From: Sva-07 sp031430875
Lineage (GTDB): Bacteria; Actinomycetota; Acidimicrobiia; Acidimicrobiales; Ilumatobacteraceae
Direction: 5' to 3'
NCBI GenBank assembly: GCA_031430875.1
Contig: JANPCI010000347.1
Span: forward strand, 1 to 8,133
Length of the DNA stretch: 8,133 bases
Of this stretch, positions 1-5,660 are shown in pieces (position 1 is the first letter of the stretch; each line of letters opens with the position of its first letter). The notes under the pieces were generated by a model. It saw nothing but the letters and a program-made list of their open reading frames with translations. It searched no databases and was not told the origin of the DNA. Both the position numbers and the translations under genes were made by a program.

Positions 1-518
1 CCAGCCGCTGCATCGCCGCCTGCCGCTGCATCGCCGCCTGCCGCAGCATCGCCACCAATCACCAAGGTGGTCTGCATTCCGGAGTCCTTGTGGCCCGGCA
101 CCGTGCAGATGACCTCGTAGGTGCCGGCCTCGAGCGTGCCGAGCGCCAACTCGGCGCTGTCGCCGGCGTTGAGCATCGGCGTCTCCATGCCGAGTTCGGT
201 CACCGAGAGGTTGTGCTGCACGGTGCCGGCGTTCGTCACTGCCAGGGTCACATCACCGGCCGGCGCGGTGAGGTTGCCGTCGATGGCGAACTCCGACAGT
301 GACACGTCGATCGTCGACGCTGCGGCCGCTCCGGCACTGGCGCCGGCGCCACCGTCGTCGTCGAGCAGGCCGACGACACCGATCACCAGCAGCGATGCCA
401 CCAGCGCAATCAGCAGGGCCGTCATCCCGAAGAAGATCAGGCTTCCCAGAGTTCGACCGCCGTCGGACTGCTCTGGTTCGGGGGAGCGTGGGGGCGCGGG
501 CTTCTCGATGACGGTCAC
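1..518 (-). CDS. Membrane-anchored cupredoxin-domain protein (N-terminal part; possibly a multicopper oxidase/NirK-like fusion)
   Basis: This partial gene gives about 172 residues and continues past the left edge. Residues 1-25 are a Pro/Glu-rich cytoplasmic head and about 27-52 form one hydrophobic segment (signal anchor). A short Asp/Gly/Ala linker leads to a cupredoxin fold at about 69-155. The four type-1 copper ligands are visible: His102 (QHNL), Cys138, His143 and Met148 (CTVPGHKDSGM). The domain therefore should bind copper outside the membrane and carry electrons. After it comes a GGDAAA-repeat linker, implying that more protein follows. In actinobacteria, single-TM cupredoxins of this type are often followed by a two-domain NirK-like or multicopper oxidase module; here that is inference, as the module lies outside the window. 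The GTG start at 518 is chosen because GGAG lies 8 nt upstream; the ATG at 523 runs into a stop after two codons. A DosR-like box lies 64 nt upstream. Confidence 0.85.
   Translation of the reverse strand, partial: MTVIEKPAPPRSPEPEQSDGGRTLGSLIFFGMTALLIALVASLLVIGVVGLLDDDGGAGASAGAAAASTIDVSLSEFAIDGNLTAPAGDVTLAVTNAGTVQHNLSVTELGMETPMLNAGDSAELALGTLEAGTYEVICTVPGHKDSGMQTTLVIGGDAAAGGDAAAGGDAAA
5..58. repeat. 18-bp tandem repeat encoding a GGDAAA linker
   Basis: Two identical 18-bp copies (5-22 and 23-40) are followed by a third copy with four mismatches (41-58). On the minus strand they encode the hexapeptide Gly-Gly-Asp-Ala-Ala-Ala in series, directly after the cupredoxin domain. Because the period is a multiple of three, copy-number change would lengthen or shorten the linker without shifting the frame. 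The array may continue past the window edge. Confidence 0.8.
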
Positions 519-581
519 GTCATGGTCTCCATTCGTTTTGAGGGTGGGTTGCAGCCTCGCACCGGAGACGTCCGGACCCCT

Positions 582-597
582 AGGGACCATCGTCCCT
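582..597. promoter_or_regulatory. DosR/DevR-like box (AGGGAC-N4-GTCCCT)
   Basis: This is a perfect inverted repeat with 6-bp arms and a 4-nt centre, AGGGACCATCGTCCCT. The mycobacterial DosR consensus has GGGAC and GTCCC separated by exactly 4 nt (TWWA); here both pentamers and the spacing match, and the two central W positions fit. It sits between the divergent copper-protein gene (start 518) and the LLM gene (start 641). If the weak minus-strand hexamer at 558-553 (GAGGCT) is a -10, the box centre would lie near -43 for the copper protein, the usual activator position. Relative to a leaderless LLM start the centre lies near -51. No other full copy was seen in the window. The regulator is not encoded here, so the assignment rests on the motif alone. 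Confidence 0.6.
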
Positions 598-627
598 TTC
601 GTGCCAATCTCGGAACTTCCTGCCCGC

Positions 628-633
628 TACGGT
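628..633 (+). promoter_or_regulatory. Predicted -10 element (TACGGT) for a leaderless LLM transcript
   Basis: TACGGT fits the actinobacterial TANNNT -10 pattern and ends 7 nt before the ATG at 641, so transcription should begin at or next to the start codon. No Shine-Dalgarno sequence precedes this ATG, which agrees with leaderless translation. The same hexamer at the same distance occurs before the YceI gene. No convincing -35 was found. Confidence 0.5.
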
Positions 634-640
634 CGACGCC

Positions 641-1498
641 ATGCATATCGGTGTCGAAATCTTCCCGACCGATCAAACGATCGGCGCGATCGAACTCGCC
701 CGAGAGGTCGAGGCCCACGGATACGAATCGCTCTGGTTCCCGGAGCACTCGCACATTCCGACAAGCCGTGCTACGCCGTGGGCCGGTCGCGACGACGCCC
801 CGCCGCTTCCCGAGTTCTATTGGCGCACGTTCGACCCGTTCGTGGCACTCGGCGCCTGTGCTGCTGTCACTACCACGTTGAAACTCGCCACCGGCATCTG
901 CCTGGTCGCCCAGCGCGATCCGATCCACACCGCCAAGGAGGTCGCCAGCGTTGACGCCCTGTCGAACGGGCGGTTCCTGTTCGGCGTCGGGTACGGCTGG
1001 AACAAGGAGGAGATGGCTCAGCACGGCACGCCGTACGGCGACCGTCGGGCGATCCTGCGCGAGAACATCCTGGCGATGAAGGAGCTGTGGACCAACGACG
1101 TGGCGTCGTTCGACGGCGAACACGTGTCGGTCGAGCCGAGCTGGTCGTGGCCGAAGCCGGCGCAGACTCCGCATCCGCCGATCATCCTGGGCGGCGATGC
1201 GGGGCCCAAGACGGCAGCCGACATCGCCGAGTTCTGCGACGGGTGGATGCCGATCGGTGGTCGGCACGCGGTCGACAAGTTCACCGAGGTGGTGGCGGCC
1301 TGCGAGCGGATCGGACGTGACCCAGCCACGATCGAACTCGGCGTATTCGGTGCGCCGCCGGATGAAGGGAAGCTCACCGAGGTGGCCGGAAAGGGTGTGC
1401 GGCGCGCGGTGTTCGGGCTGCCGCAGGGCCCCCGCGACGAGGTGCTCGCAGCGTTGGAGGCAATGGCGCCGCTCGTCGAGGCACTGCGCGCGGCCTGA
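641..1498 (+). CDS. LLM-class F420-dependent oxidoreductase, TIGR03619-like
   Basis: This 285-residue protein has the features of bacterial luciferase-like TIM-barrel oxidoreductases. The N-terminal beta strand (MHIGVEIFP), the HGYESLWFPEH segment near residues 26-36, a Leu-Ala-Thr-Gly-Ile strand followed by RDPIHTAKEVASVD, and the family signature LSNGRFLFGVGYGWNKEEM at about 107-126 are all present, followed by HPPIILGG and a C-terminal helical part. Length and motifs resemble the TIGR03619 group, which uses cofactor F420 rather than FMN; the substrate cannot be told from sequence. The start is the first ATG and has a TANNNT -10 at leaderless distance. It is divergent from the copper-protein gene and may share its DosR-like box. 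A GNAT-like gene follows on the same strand after a small hairpin. Confidence 0.9.
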   Translation: MHIGVEIFPTDQTIGAIELAREVEAHGYESLWFPEHSHIPTSRATPWAGRDDAPPLPEFYWRTFDPFVALGACAAVTTTLKLATGICLVAQRDPIHTAKEVASVDALSNGRFLFGVGYGWNKEEMAQHGTPYGDRRAILRENILAMKELWTNDVASFDGEHVSVEPSWSWPKPAQTPHPPIILGGDAGPKTAADIAEFCDGWMPIGGRHAVDKFTEVVAACERIGRDPATIELGVFGAPPDEGKLTEVAGKGVRRAVFGLPQGPRDEVLAALEAMAPLVEALRAA

Positions 1499-1530
1499 GC
1501 GGCGTCACGAACAGCTGACGTTCTCGAAAC

Positions 1531-1551
1531 ATCGCCGACATGTCCGGCGAT
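1531..1551 (+). other. Hairpin between the LLM and GNAT-like genes
   Basis: ATCGCCG (1531-1537) pairs perfectly with CGGCGAT (1545-1551) around a 7-nt loop. It lies 33 nt after the LLM stop and just before the AGGA that serves the downstream gene. With no T-run it could be a weak terminator, an mRNA-end stabiliser or chance in GC-rich DNA. The alternative ATG at 1540 would lie in its loop, which argues against that start. Confidence 0.4.
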
Positions 1552-1563
1552 CAGGATGTGGTC

Positions 1564-1941
1564 ATGGAAGTCGCCGCGCATCTCGTGATCGCCGTCGATC
1601 ACCCGAGCCTCGACGGCGCACTCCAGACGTTCCTCGACGAGTTGCGGGCAGAAGTGGGTTGTGCCGGCCGAGGCCCGGCGGCCGCCCGCACTCCATCGCC
1701 AGAGCTGATCGATCGGCTCGGAGCGCCCAGGACGATGCGACTCGGAGTCATCTCCGGCAGTCGCCTCGTGGCGGTTGCGGCGGTCAGCAACGACGGTTCG
1801 GTTGCCCTTGCTGTTGTCCGTGATCAACGACGGCGCGGCATTGCCAACGAGTTGATGGAGGTTGTGAGTGCTCGAGCGAGCGCCATCGGATACCCCCCGC
1901 TTCATCGACTTGCAGCGCCAAACGTCAGATTGGCCGGGTGA
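1564..1941 (+). CDS. Short GNAT-like N-acetyltransferase, possibly C-terminally truncated
   Basis: The product is 125 residues from the ATG at 1564, which has AGGA at 1553-1556 with 7 nt spacing. An in-frame ATG at 1540 would add eight residues but has no ribosome site. The middle and end look like a GNAT fold: a strand RLVAVAAVSNDG, then VALAVVRDQRRRGIANELMEVV, matching the acetyl-CoA pyrophosphate-binding motif A (R/Q-x-x-G-x-G/A). After it comes only one strand (LHRLAAP) before the stop; the usual final helix and two strands are absent. Another frame stays open for about 24 codons beyond the stop, so a small frameshift is possible but not shown. The N-terminal half (HLVIAVDHPSLDGALQTFLDEL) is not recognisable. 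The substrate is unknown. The gene lies 65 nt after the LLM gene on the same strand and is followed by a strong hairpin. Confidence 0.55.
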   Translation: MEVAAHLVIAVDHPSLDGALQTFLDELRAEVGCAGRGPAAARTPSPELIDRLGAPRTMRLGVISGSRLVAVAAVSNDGSVALAVVRDQRRRGIANELMEVVSARASAIGYPPLHRLAAPNVRLAG

Positions 1942-2044
1942 TCACCACTGACTCGCCCGACACTCGCATTCTGACTGCATCCGTCGTTCGCTGACAGCAG
2001 GCCCGACCCCCTCCGGTGCCTCGTTCGCGGACGATTGACATGCC

Positions 2045-2083
2045 ACAGCGGCCTCACCGATCCCCCTCTGGTGAGGTCGCTGT
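2045..2083 (+). terminator. Strong hairpin, probable terminator after the GNAT-like gene
   Basis: ACAGCG-G-CCTCACC (2045-2058) pairs with GGTGAGG-T-CGCTGT (2070-2083): 13 Watson-Crick pairs plus one G-U pair, with an 11-nt loop. It lies about 100 nt after the GNAT-like stop and about 70 nt before the YceI start. No T-run follows, as is common for actinobacterial hairpin terminators, so function is inferred from stem strength and position. Confidence 0.6.
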
Positions 2084-2112
2084 CGCGTCTCGCCTGAGGC
2101 AATCCCAACATT

Positions 2113-2130
2113 TAGTTGTGTGCACAACTA
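2113..2130. promoter_or_regulatory. MarR-type operator upstream of yceI
   Basis: TAGTTGTGTGCACAACTA is a perfect inverted repeat with 8-bp arms and a 2-nt centre. The 18-bp AT-edged palindrome is typical in size and symmetry of MarR/OhrR-family operators. It covers the predicted -35 of the YceI gene (TTGTGT, 2116-2121), so binding should block RNA polymerase. No MarR-family gene is in the window, so the regulator would act from elsewhere. Confidence 0.6.
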
Positions 2131-2144
2131 TTGCTCTATACGGT
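2116..2144 (+). promoter_or_regulatory. Predicted yceI promoter, leaderless
   Basis: The -35 TTGTGT (2116-2121) and the -10 TACGGT (2139-2144) are 17 nt apart. The -10 ends 7 nt before the ATG at 2152, so the transcript should start at or beside the start codon; no Shine-Dalgarno sequence is present. The -35 is embedded in the MarR-like operator. Confidence 0.55.
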
Positions 2145-2151
2145 TGTTGAT

Positions 2152-2712
2152 ATGACAATCACCACCGCCACCACAACGCTCCCATTGGCCGCCGGCATCT
2201 GGACGGCCGACCCCTCACACACGACCGTCGGGTTCGTCGTTCGTCACCTGGGGCTTTCGAAGGTCCGCGGTCGCTTCGATGGCGTCACCGCCCGCCTCGT
2301 CGTCGGCGACGACCTCACGTCGAGTTCAGTGAGCGCCGAGATCGAGATGGCCACCGTGAAGACCGGTAATGCCGACCGCGACGCACACCTTGCCTCGTCC
2401 GACTTCTTCAACGCCGAACTCAATCCCACGATGACGTTCGTCTCCACCGGCATCACCGGTCAGGGCGAGGAGTTCACACTGACCGGTGACCTCACGGTCA
2501 ACGGCATCACCAAGCCGGTCGAACTCGACGTCGAGTTCTTCGGTACGTCGGTGTTCCCGATGGATCAGTCGACCCGCGCCGGCTTCAGCGCCACCGGTTC
2601 GATCTCACGCAAGGCCTTCGGCATCGCGTTCGACGTGCCACTCGGCGGAGACAAGGTGATGATCGCCGACAAGATCACCCTTGAGCTCGACGTCCAGCTC
2701 ATCGCTCCGTAG
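2152..2712 (+). CDS. YceI-family protein
   Basis: The product is 186 residues. It shows the YceI pattern throughout: WTADPSHTTVGFVVRHLGLSK near the N-terminus, VRGRFDG, TGNADRDAHLASSDFFNAELNPTM in the middle, LTGDLTVNGITKPVELDVEF, and AGFSATGSISRKAFGI before the last strands. The family forms an extended lipocalin-like beta-barrel that binds polyisoprenoid or other amphiphilic molecules; some members are periplasmic and stress- or acid-induced. No signal peptide is visible, so this copy is probably cytoplasmic. The ATG at 2152 is preferred over an upstream TTG at 2116 because the domain begins just after it and because the promoter and operator overlap the upstream alternative. Control by a MarR-family repressor is likely from the operator. 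It converges with the VOC gene across a 38-nt gap. Confidence 0.9.
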   Translation: MTITTATTTLPLAAGIWTADPSHTTVGFVVRHLGLSKVRGRFDGVTARLVVGDDLTSSSVSAEIEMATVKTGNADRDAHLASSDFFNAELNPTMTFVSTGITGQGEEFTLTGDLTVNGITKPVELDVEFFGTSVFPMDQSTRAGFSATGSISRKAFGIAFDVPLGGDKVMIADKITLELDVQLIAP

Positions 2713-2750
2713 CACCAGCTCCCCGTTCGGGCGTTCGGGTCTTCGGCAGT

Positions 2751-3278
2751 TCAGATCACGGACATGCCGTACATCTCGCCAAGGGGATCGGCGATCAGCT
2801 CCAGGCGTTCGCCGTCGGGGCCTATGAAGTAGATCGAGGTGTCACTCTCGAGGTGCATCGCGACCCCGGCGGCTTCGAGCTTGCCCTTGATGCGTTCCCA
2901 GTTTCCACGTTCCATCGAGATCGCCAGATGGTGGTGGCCGCCGAGCACCTCGGCGTACTCCTCGAGGCCCAGTCCGGGAAAGTCGAAGAAGGCGAGGGCA
3001 TTGCCGTTGCCGATGTCGAAGAAGAAGTGGGTCGAGCCCACATAGTCGCGGTTCTGGAACAGCTCGGTGAGCGGGAACTCGAGGAGACCCTGATAGAAGT
3101 CGATCGTCCGCTCGACGTCGGAGGAGATCAAGGCCTGGTGATGCACGCCACGCGCCGTTGACGACGGGCGATCGCCGGGCGAACGCATGTGCTTGGCCCG
3201 CATGCGTGCCCACTCGTCGTCACGATCGGGATGGTCCCCGTCGCGTTCGGTTCCGAAAATCAGGTCGTTGCTTGCCAT
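2751..3278 (-). CDS. VOC-family (glyoxalase/bleomycin resistance/dioxygenase-like) protein
   Basis: The product is 175 residues from the ATG at 3278. Residues 1-42 are a charged Asp/Arg-rich extension. A single vicinal-oxygen-chelate domain with two beta-alpha-beta-beta-beta modules follows. The probable metal ligands are His46 or His47 in GVHHQALISSDVERTIDFY, His117 within HHHLAIS, and Glu160 in GPDGERLELIADP. One half of a metal site is normally completed within the fold or by a dimer partner. Substrate cannot be assigned: the family includes glyoxalases, extradiol dioxygenases and antibiotic-binding proteins. A GTG at 3335 would add 19 residues but reaches into the divergent tauD upstream region and has no ribosome site; the 3278 ATG also lacks a clear one (a weak -10-like CAGACT lies 6 nt upstream). 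It diverges from the TauD-like gene, 90 nt away, so the two may be co-regulated. Confidence 0.82.
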   Translation of the reverse strand: MASNDLIFGTERDGDHPDRDDEWARMRAKHMRSPGDRPSSTARGVHHQALISSDVERTIDFYQGLLEFPLTELFQNRDYVGSTHFFFDIGNGNALAFFDFPGLGLEEYAEVLGGHHHLAISMERGNWERIKGKLEAAGVAMHLESDTSIYFIGPDGERLELIADPLGEMYGMSVI

Positions 3279-3356
3279 CGCAACAGTCTGCCACGAAGTC
3301 GGCACACTCCGCTCGTGATCATCGCCACCTGTCACACTTGCGGCGGGACACAGTGC

Positions 3357-3362
3357 GAGGAG
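3357..3362 (+). promoter_or_regulatory. Shine-Dalgarno for the TauD-like gene
   Basis: GAGGAG lies 6 nt before the ATG at 3369 and fixes that start over the longer in-frame opening that reaches back to 3189. It contrasts with the three apparently leaderless starts in this window. Confidence 0.7.
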
Positions 3363-3368
3363 ACCACC

Positions 3369-4298
3369 ATGACCGTCATCGACCGCAACGAAACGACCGG
3401 CATCACGATCACGCCGCAGTCGCCGACCATCGGTGCCGAGATCGCCGGAATCGATCTCCGCGACGAGTTGAACGACCAGACCACGAGCGTAATTCGACAG
3501 GCGTTACTCGATCACAAGGTGTTGTTCTTCCGTGATCAGGCCATCACCACCGACCAACACCTGGCCTTTGCCCGCCGCTTCGGCGAACTTGAAGTCCACC
3601 CGTTCGCCACCAACAAGCCCGGCTACCCCGAAGTGCTCGCCATCACTCACGATGCCGATCATCCCGGACGCGAGAACCGCTGGCACTCCGATGTCACGTG
3701 GCGCCTCCAGCCGTCGCTGGGCTCGATCCTGCGTTGCCTCGAAGCGCCGGCGGTTGGGGGCGACACCCTCTTCGCCGACATGTACGCCGCGTACGAAGGG
3801 TTGCCGAATCGGATCAAGGAGCGAGTCGAGGGCCGTACGGCGCGTCACGACTTCGCCCACTTCCGGGTCGGGTTACGCAACCGCGGTGCCACCGACGACG
3901 AGATCGCGCACATGGAGGCGCTCTACCCGAACCCCGAGCATCCCGTCATCCGCACCCACCCCGAAACGGGCCGCCGGGGCATCTATGTCAATCAGGCCTT
4001 CACGCAGGAGATCGTCGGGATGGACTCCACCGAGAGCGCCGAGCTTCTCCAGATCCTCTACGCCCAGGCTCAGTACCCCGAATACCAGGTCCGGTTTGCG
4101 TGGGAAATGAACTCAATCGCGTTCTGGGACAACCGTTCATGTCAGCACTACGCCGTGTCGGACTACTGGCCGAACCTACGCCGGGTCGAGCGTGTGACGA
4201 TCTGCGGCGACACGCCGTACTACGAGTCGGCGCCGATCAACGACCAACGCTCCGAGAGCCCGTTCCGGGGACATCTGCGCGCTTGGTCCACGAGTTGA
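3369..4298 (+). CDS. TauD/TfdA-family Fe(II)/2-oxoglutarate-dependent dioxygenase
   Basis: The product is 309 residues, close to the usual 280-300. It couples oxidative decarboxylation of 2-oxoglutarate to hydroxylation of a substrate, which in TauD releases sulfite from taurine. Visible landmarks are IGAEIAGIDL at 21-30, the DHKVLFFRDQ strand, the metal-binding His106-x-Asp108 in WHSDVTW, GGDTLFADM, HPVIRTHPETGRRGIYVN at 191-208, and the distal metal ligand His260 in WDNRSCQHYAV. Arg271 or Arg275 in NLRRVERVT would bind the 2-oxoglutarate carboxylate. All iron and cosubstrate residues seem intact, so it should be active in the cytoplasm. The substrate may be taurine, another sulfonate, an alkyl sulfate or an aryloxyalkanoate; no sulfonate transporter is next to it, so tauD is not assigned. 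It diverges from the VOC gene and ends 1 nt from the convergent membrane-protein gene. Confidence 0.9.
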   Translation: MTVIDRNETTGITITPQSPTIGAEIAGIDLRDELNDQTTSVIRQALLDHKVLFFRDQAITTDQHLAFARRFGELEVHPFATNKPGYPEVLAITHDADHPGRENRWHSDVTWRLQPSLGSILRCLEAPAVGGDTLFADMYAAYEGLPNRIKERVEGRTARHDFAHFRVGLRNRGATDDEIAHMEALYPNPEHPVIRTHPETGRRGIYVNQAFTQEIVGMDSTESAELLQILYAQAQYPEYQVRFAWEMNSIAFWDNRSCQHYAVSDYWPNLRRVERVTICGDTPYYESAPINDQRSESPFRGHLRAWSTS

Positions 4299-4299
4299 C

Positions 4300-5079
4300 T
4301 CAACCGACCGGCGACGCCGACGCAGCGTAGGCCAGCGACCGCTCACTCGTCTGCGTGACGGCGCCATCGACGATCCGATGGCCAACGGCGACCGCTGGAC
4401 CGATCGTCAACGCCATCAAGATCGTACCGAGCCCGACGGGGCCACCGAGCGCAACACCGGCGACGAGACACGACAACTCGATCGCCATGCGGGCGCGAGG
4501 CTCAGACCGTCCACTGCGGTCGGACGCGGCTGCAGCGAGGAGCTCTCCCGATCCGGCGCCGAGCCGCGACACGATCAGCGCACCCGCGCCGAGCCCGATC
4601 GCGGCAACGGCGAGCAGATGAATTCCGATCCGCACGGCCAACTCATCGGGGACGCCGACCGGCTCGAGCGTCGTGGCCGTGGCCTGCATGATCGAGCCGA
4701 CGATCACGGGCGAGATGAGTGTTCCAGGTCCTGGGCGACGCCCGAGCAACCACGACAGCACGATCATCGACCCCACCACGAGCCACACAGTCGGACCGAG
4801 CGGAAGTCCGGAGCGAACACGGACCGCAGCGATGAACACATCGAGCGGACCTGGCCCGAGTCCGTTCCACAGCGTGACCGCGACGGCGACCGCGATCGTG
4901 CACGAACCGGCGACCAGCAGTGCGACGCGGACCGAGAATCGCATCGACCGGGTCGATGGCACTCCGGCGAGGAACGCCGCGATCGCTTGTCCTCTCGATG
5001 AGGCGAAACGATGCCACGAGTCCGGGCCCGTCTGTTCGCTCGCGTCGGTGCGCGGCGGATCGATGACGGCGGAACTCAC
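4300..5079 (-). CDS. YczE/YitT-like integral membrane protein
   Basis: The conserved part (from Met at 4944, 214 residues) matches the YczE/YyaS type of membrane protein: a first helix ending in WNGLGPGPLDVF, then RSGLPLGPTVWLVVG, LLGRRPGPGTLISPVIVG, LAVRIGIHLLAVAAIGLGAGALIV, and AIELSCLVAGVALGGPVGLGTILMALTIGPAV. The repeated GxGPxD and GxGTxL turns and about five membrane helices are typical. Its transport or other function is not established for the family. The start is uncertain: the frame stays open to 5289, overlapping aroQ. GTG 5079 (259 residues) keeps a plausible soluble N-terminus and avoids the overlap; Met 4944 gives the usual family length but has no close ribosome site. It lies downstream of aroQ on the same strand (94-nt gap if 5079 is used) and may be transcribed with it. 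Confidence 0.75.
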   Translation of the reverse strand: MSSAVIDPPRTDASEQTGPDSWHRFASSRGQAIAAFLAGVPSTRSMRFSVRVALLVAGSCTIAVAVAVTLWNGLGPGPLDVFIAAVRVRSGLPLGPTVWLVVGSMIVLSWLLGRRPGPGTLISPVIVGSIMQATATTLEPVGVPDELAVRIGIHLLAVAAIGLGAGALIVSRLGAGSGELLAAAASDRSGRSEPRARMAIELSCLVAGVALGGPVGLGTILMALTIGPAVAVGHRIVDGAVTQTSERSLAYAASASPVG

Positions 5080-5173
5080 GTGAGCAGTATCGGCCCGTGA
5101 CGACACTTCTCCAGTGACCAACAGGGTGTCGTCCGGCACAGACGGTTCCGGTCGAACGAACGCGGCGGACGTC

Positions 5174-5641
5174 TCAGTCGGAGCGGACGGTGGGCGAGGC
5201 CTGATGGGCGAGATGACGACGAAGCGCCTCGAACGCGACGAGGTAACTGTCGGCACCGAAGCCGGCGACCACACCGAGACAGACGGCACTCACCACCGAG
5301 GTGTGGCGGAACTCCTCGCGAGCATGCACATTCGACAGATGGGTCTCGACGACCGGGATCGAGATCGACGCAATCGCGTCGCGCAACGCCACGCTGTAGT
5401 GCGTGTATGCGCCGGGATTGAAGATCACGCCGTTGGCACGAGTGCGCGCCTCCTGCAGCGCATCGATCAAGGCGCCCTCACTGTTGGATTGGATGTCGTA
5501 GATCTCGACGCCGTGTTCGGACGCCGCAGTTCGGATGTCGCCGAGGATCGACTCGAGCGTGGCTGTTCCGTACACGTCGGTTTCGCGGGTGCCGAGCAGA
5601 TTCAGGTTCGGGCCGTTGAGCACCAGGATGCGACAGGACAT
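5174..5641 (-). CDS. aroQ: 3-Dehydroquinate dehydratase, type II
   Basis: The product is 155 residues, the usual length for the dodecameric type II enzyme of the shikimate pathway, which converts 3-dehydroquinate to 3-dehydroshikimate in the cytoplasm. The N-terminal LNGPNLNLLGTRE, the QSNSEG turn, FNPGAYTHYSVALRDA, ETHLSNVHAREEFRH and GFGADSY are all present. Active-site residues known from the Mycobacterium tuberculosis enzyme occur at the same numbers: Asn12, Arg19, Tyr24 (catalytic base), Asn75, His81, Asp88, Glu99, His101 and Arg112. The enzyme should be fully active. The ATG at 5641 starts just after a TAACCT hexamer, consistent with a leaderless transcript, and there is no Shine-Dalgarno sequence. 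Other shikimate genes are not adjacent in this window. It is divergent from the EAL-HDOD gene. Confidence 0.95.
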   Translation of the reverse strand: MSCRILVLNGPNLNLLGTRETDVYGTATLESILGDIRTAASEHGVEIYDIQSNSEGALIDALQEARTRANGVIFNPGAYTHYSVALRDAIASISIPVVETHLSNVHAREEFRHTSVVSAVCLGVVAGFGADSYLVAFEALRRHLAHQASPTVRSD

Positions 5642-5646
5642 GCCGC

Positions 5647-5652
5647 CAGGTT
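5647..5652 (-). promoter_or_regulatory. Predicted -10 (TAACCT) of aroQ, leaderless
   Basis: On the minus strand TAACCT fits TANNNT and lies 6 nt before the aroQ ATG, placing the transcript start at the start codon. A poor -35 (CCGACC or similar) would fall about 17 nt further upstream, inside the inverted repeat at 5661-5679. Confidence 0.5.
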
Positions 5653-5660
5653 ACGCAGCA

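Noticed and set aside
562..575. Second inverted repeat CCGGA-N4-TCCGG beside the DosR-like box
   Set aside because: Same geometry as the box but lacks the GGGAC core; could be a secondary site, yet short GC palindromes are common by chance.
121..954. Long plus-strand open frame across the copper-protein gene and the start of the LLM gene
   Set aside because: It is antisense to a cupredoxin with an intact copper site and out of frame with the LLM protein; no domain is visible.
1018..1905. Long open frame on the minus strand across the LLM and GNAT-like genes
   Set aside because: It is antisense to a clear LLM gene, has low-complexity Ser/Arg/Ala composition and no recognisable motif; a by-product of high GC.
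2713..2750. Possible terminator between the convergent yceI and VOC genes
   Set aside because: Only a 4-bp CCCG/CGGG stem and a GTTCGGG direct repeat are present; not enough for a terminator call.
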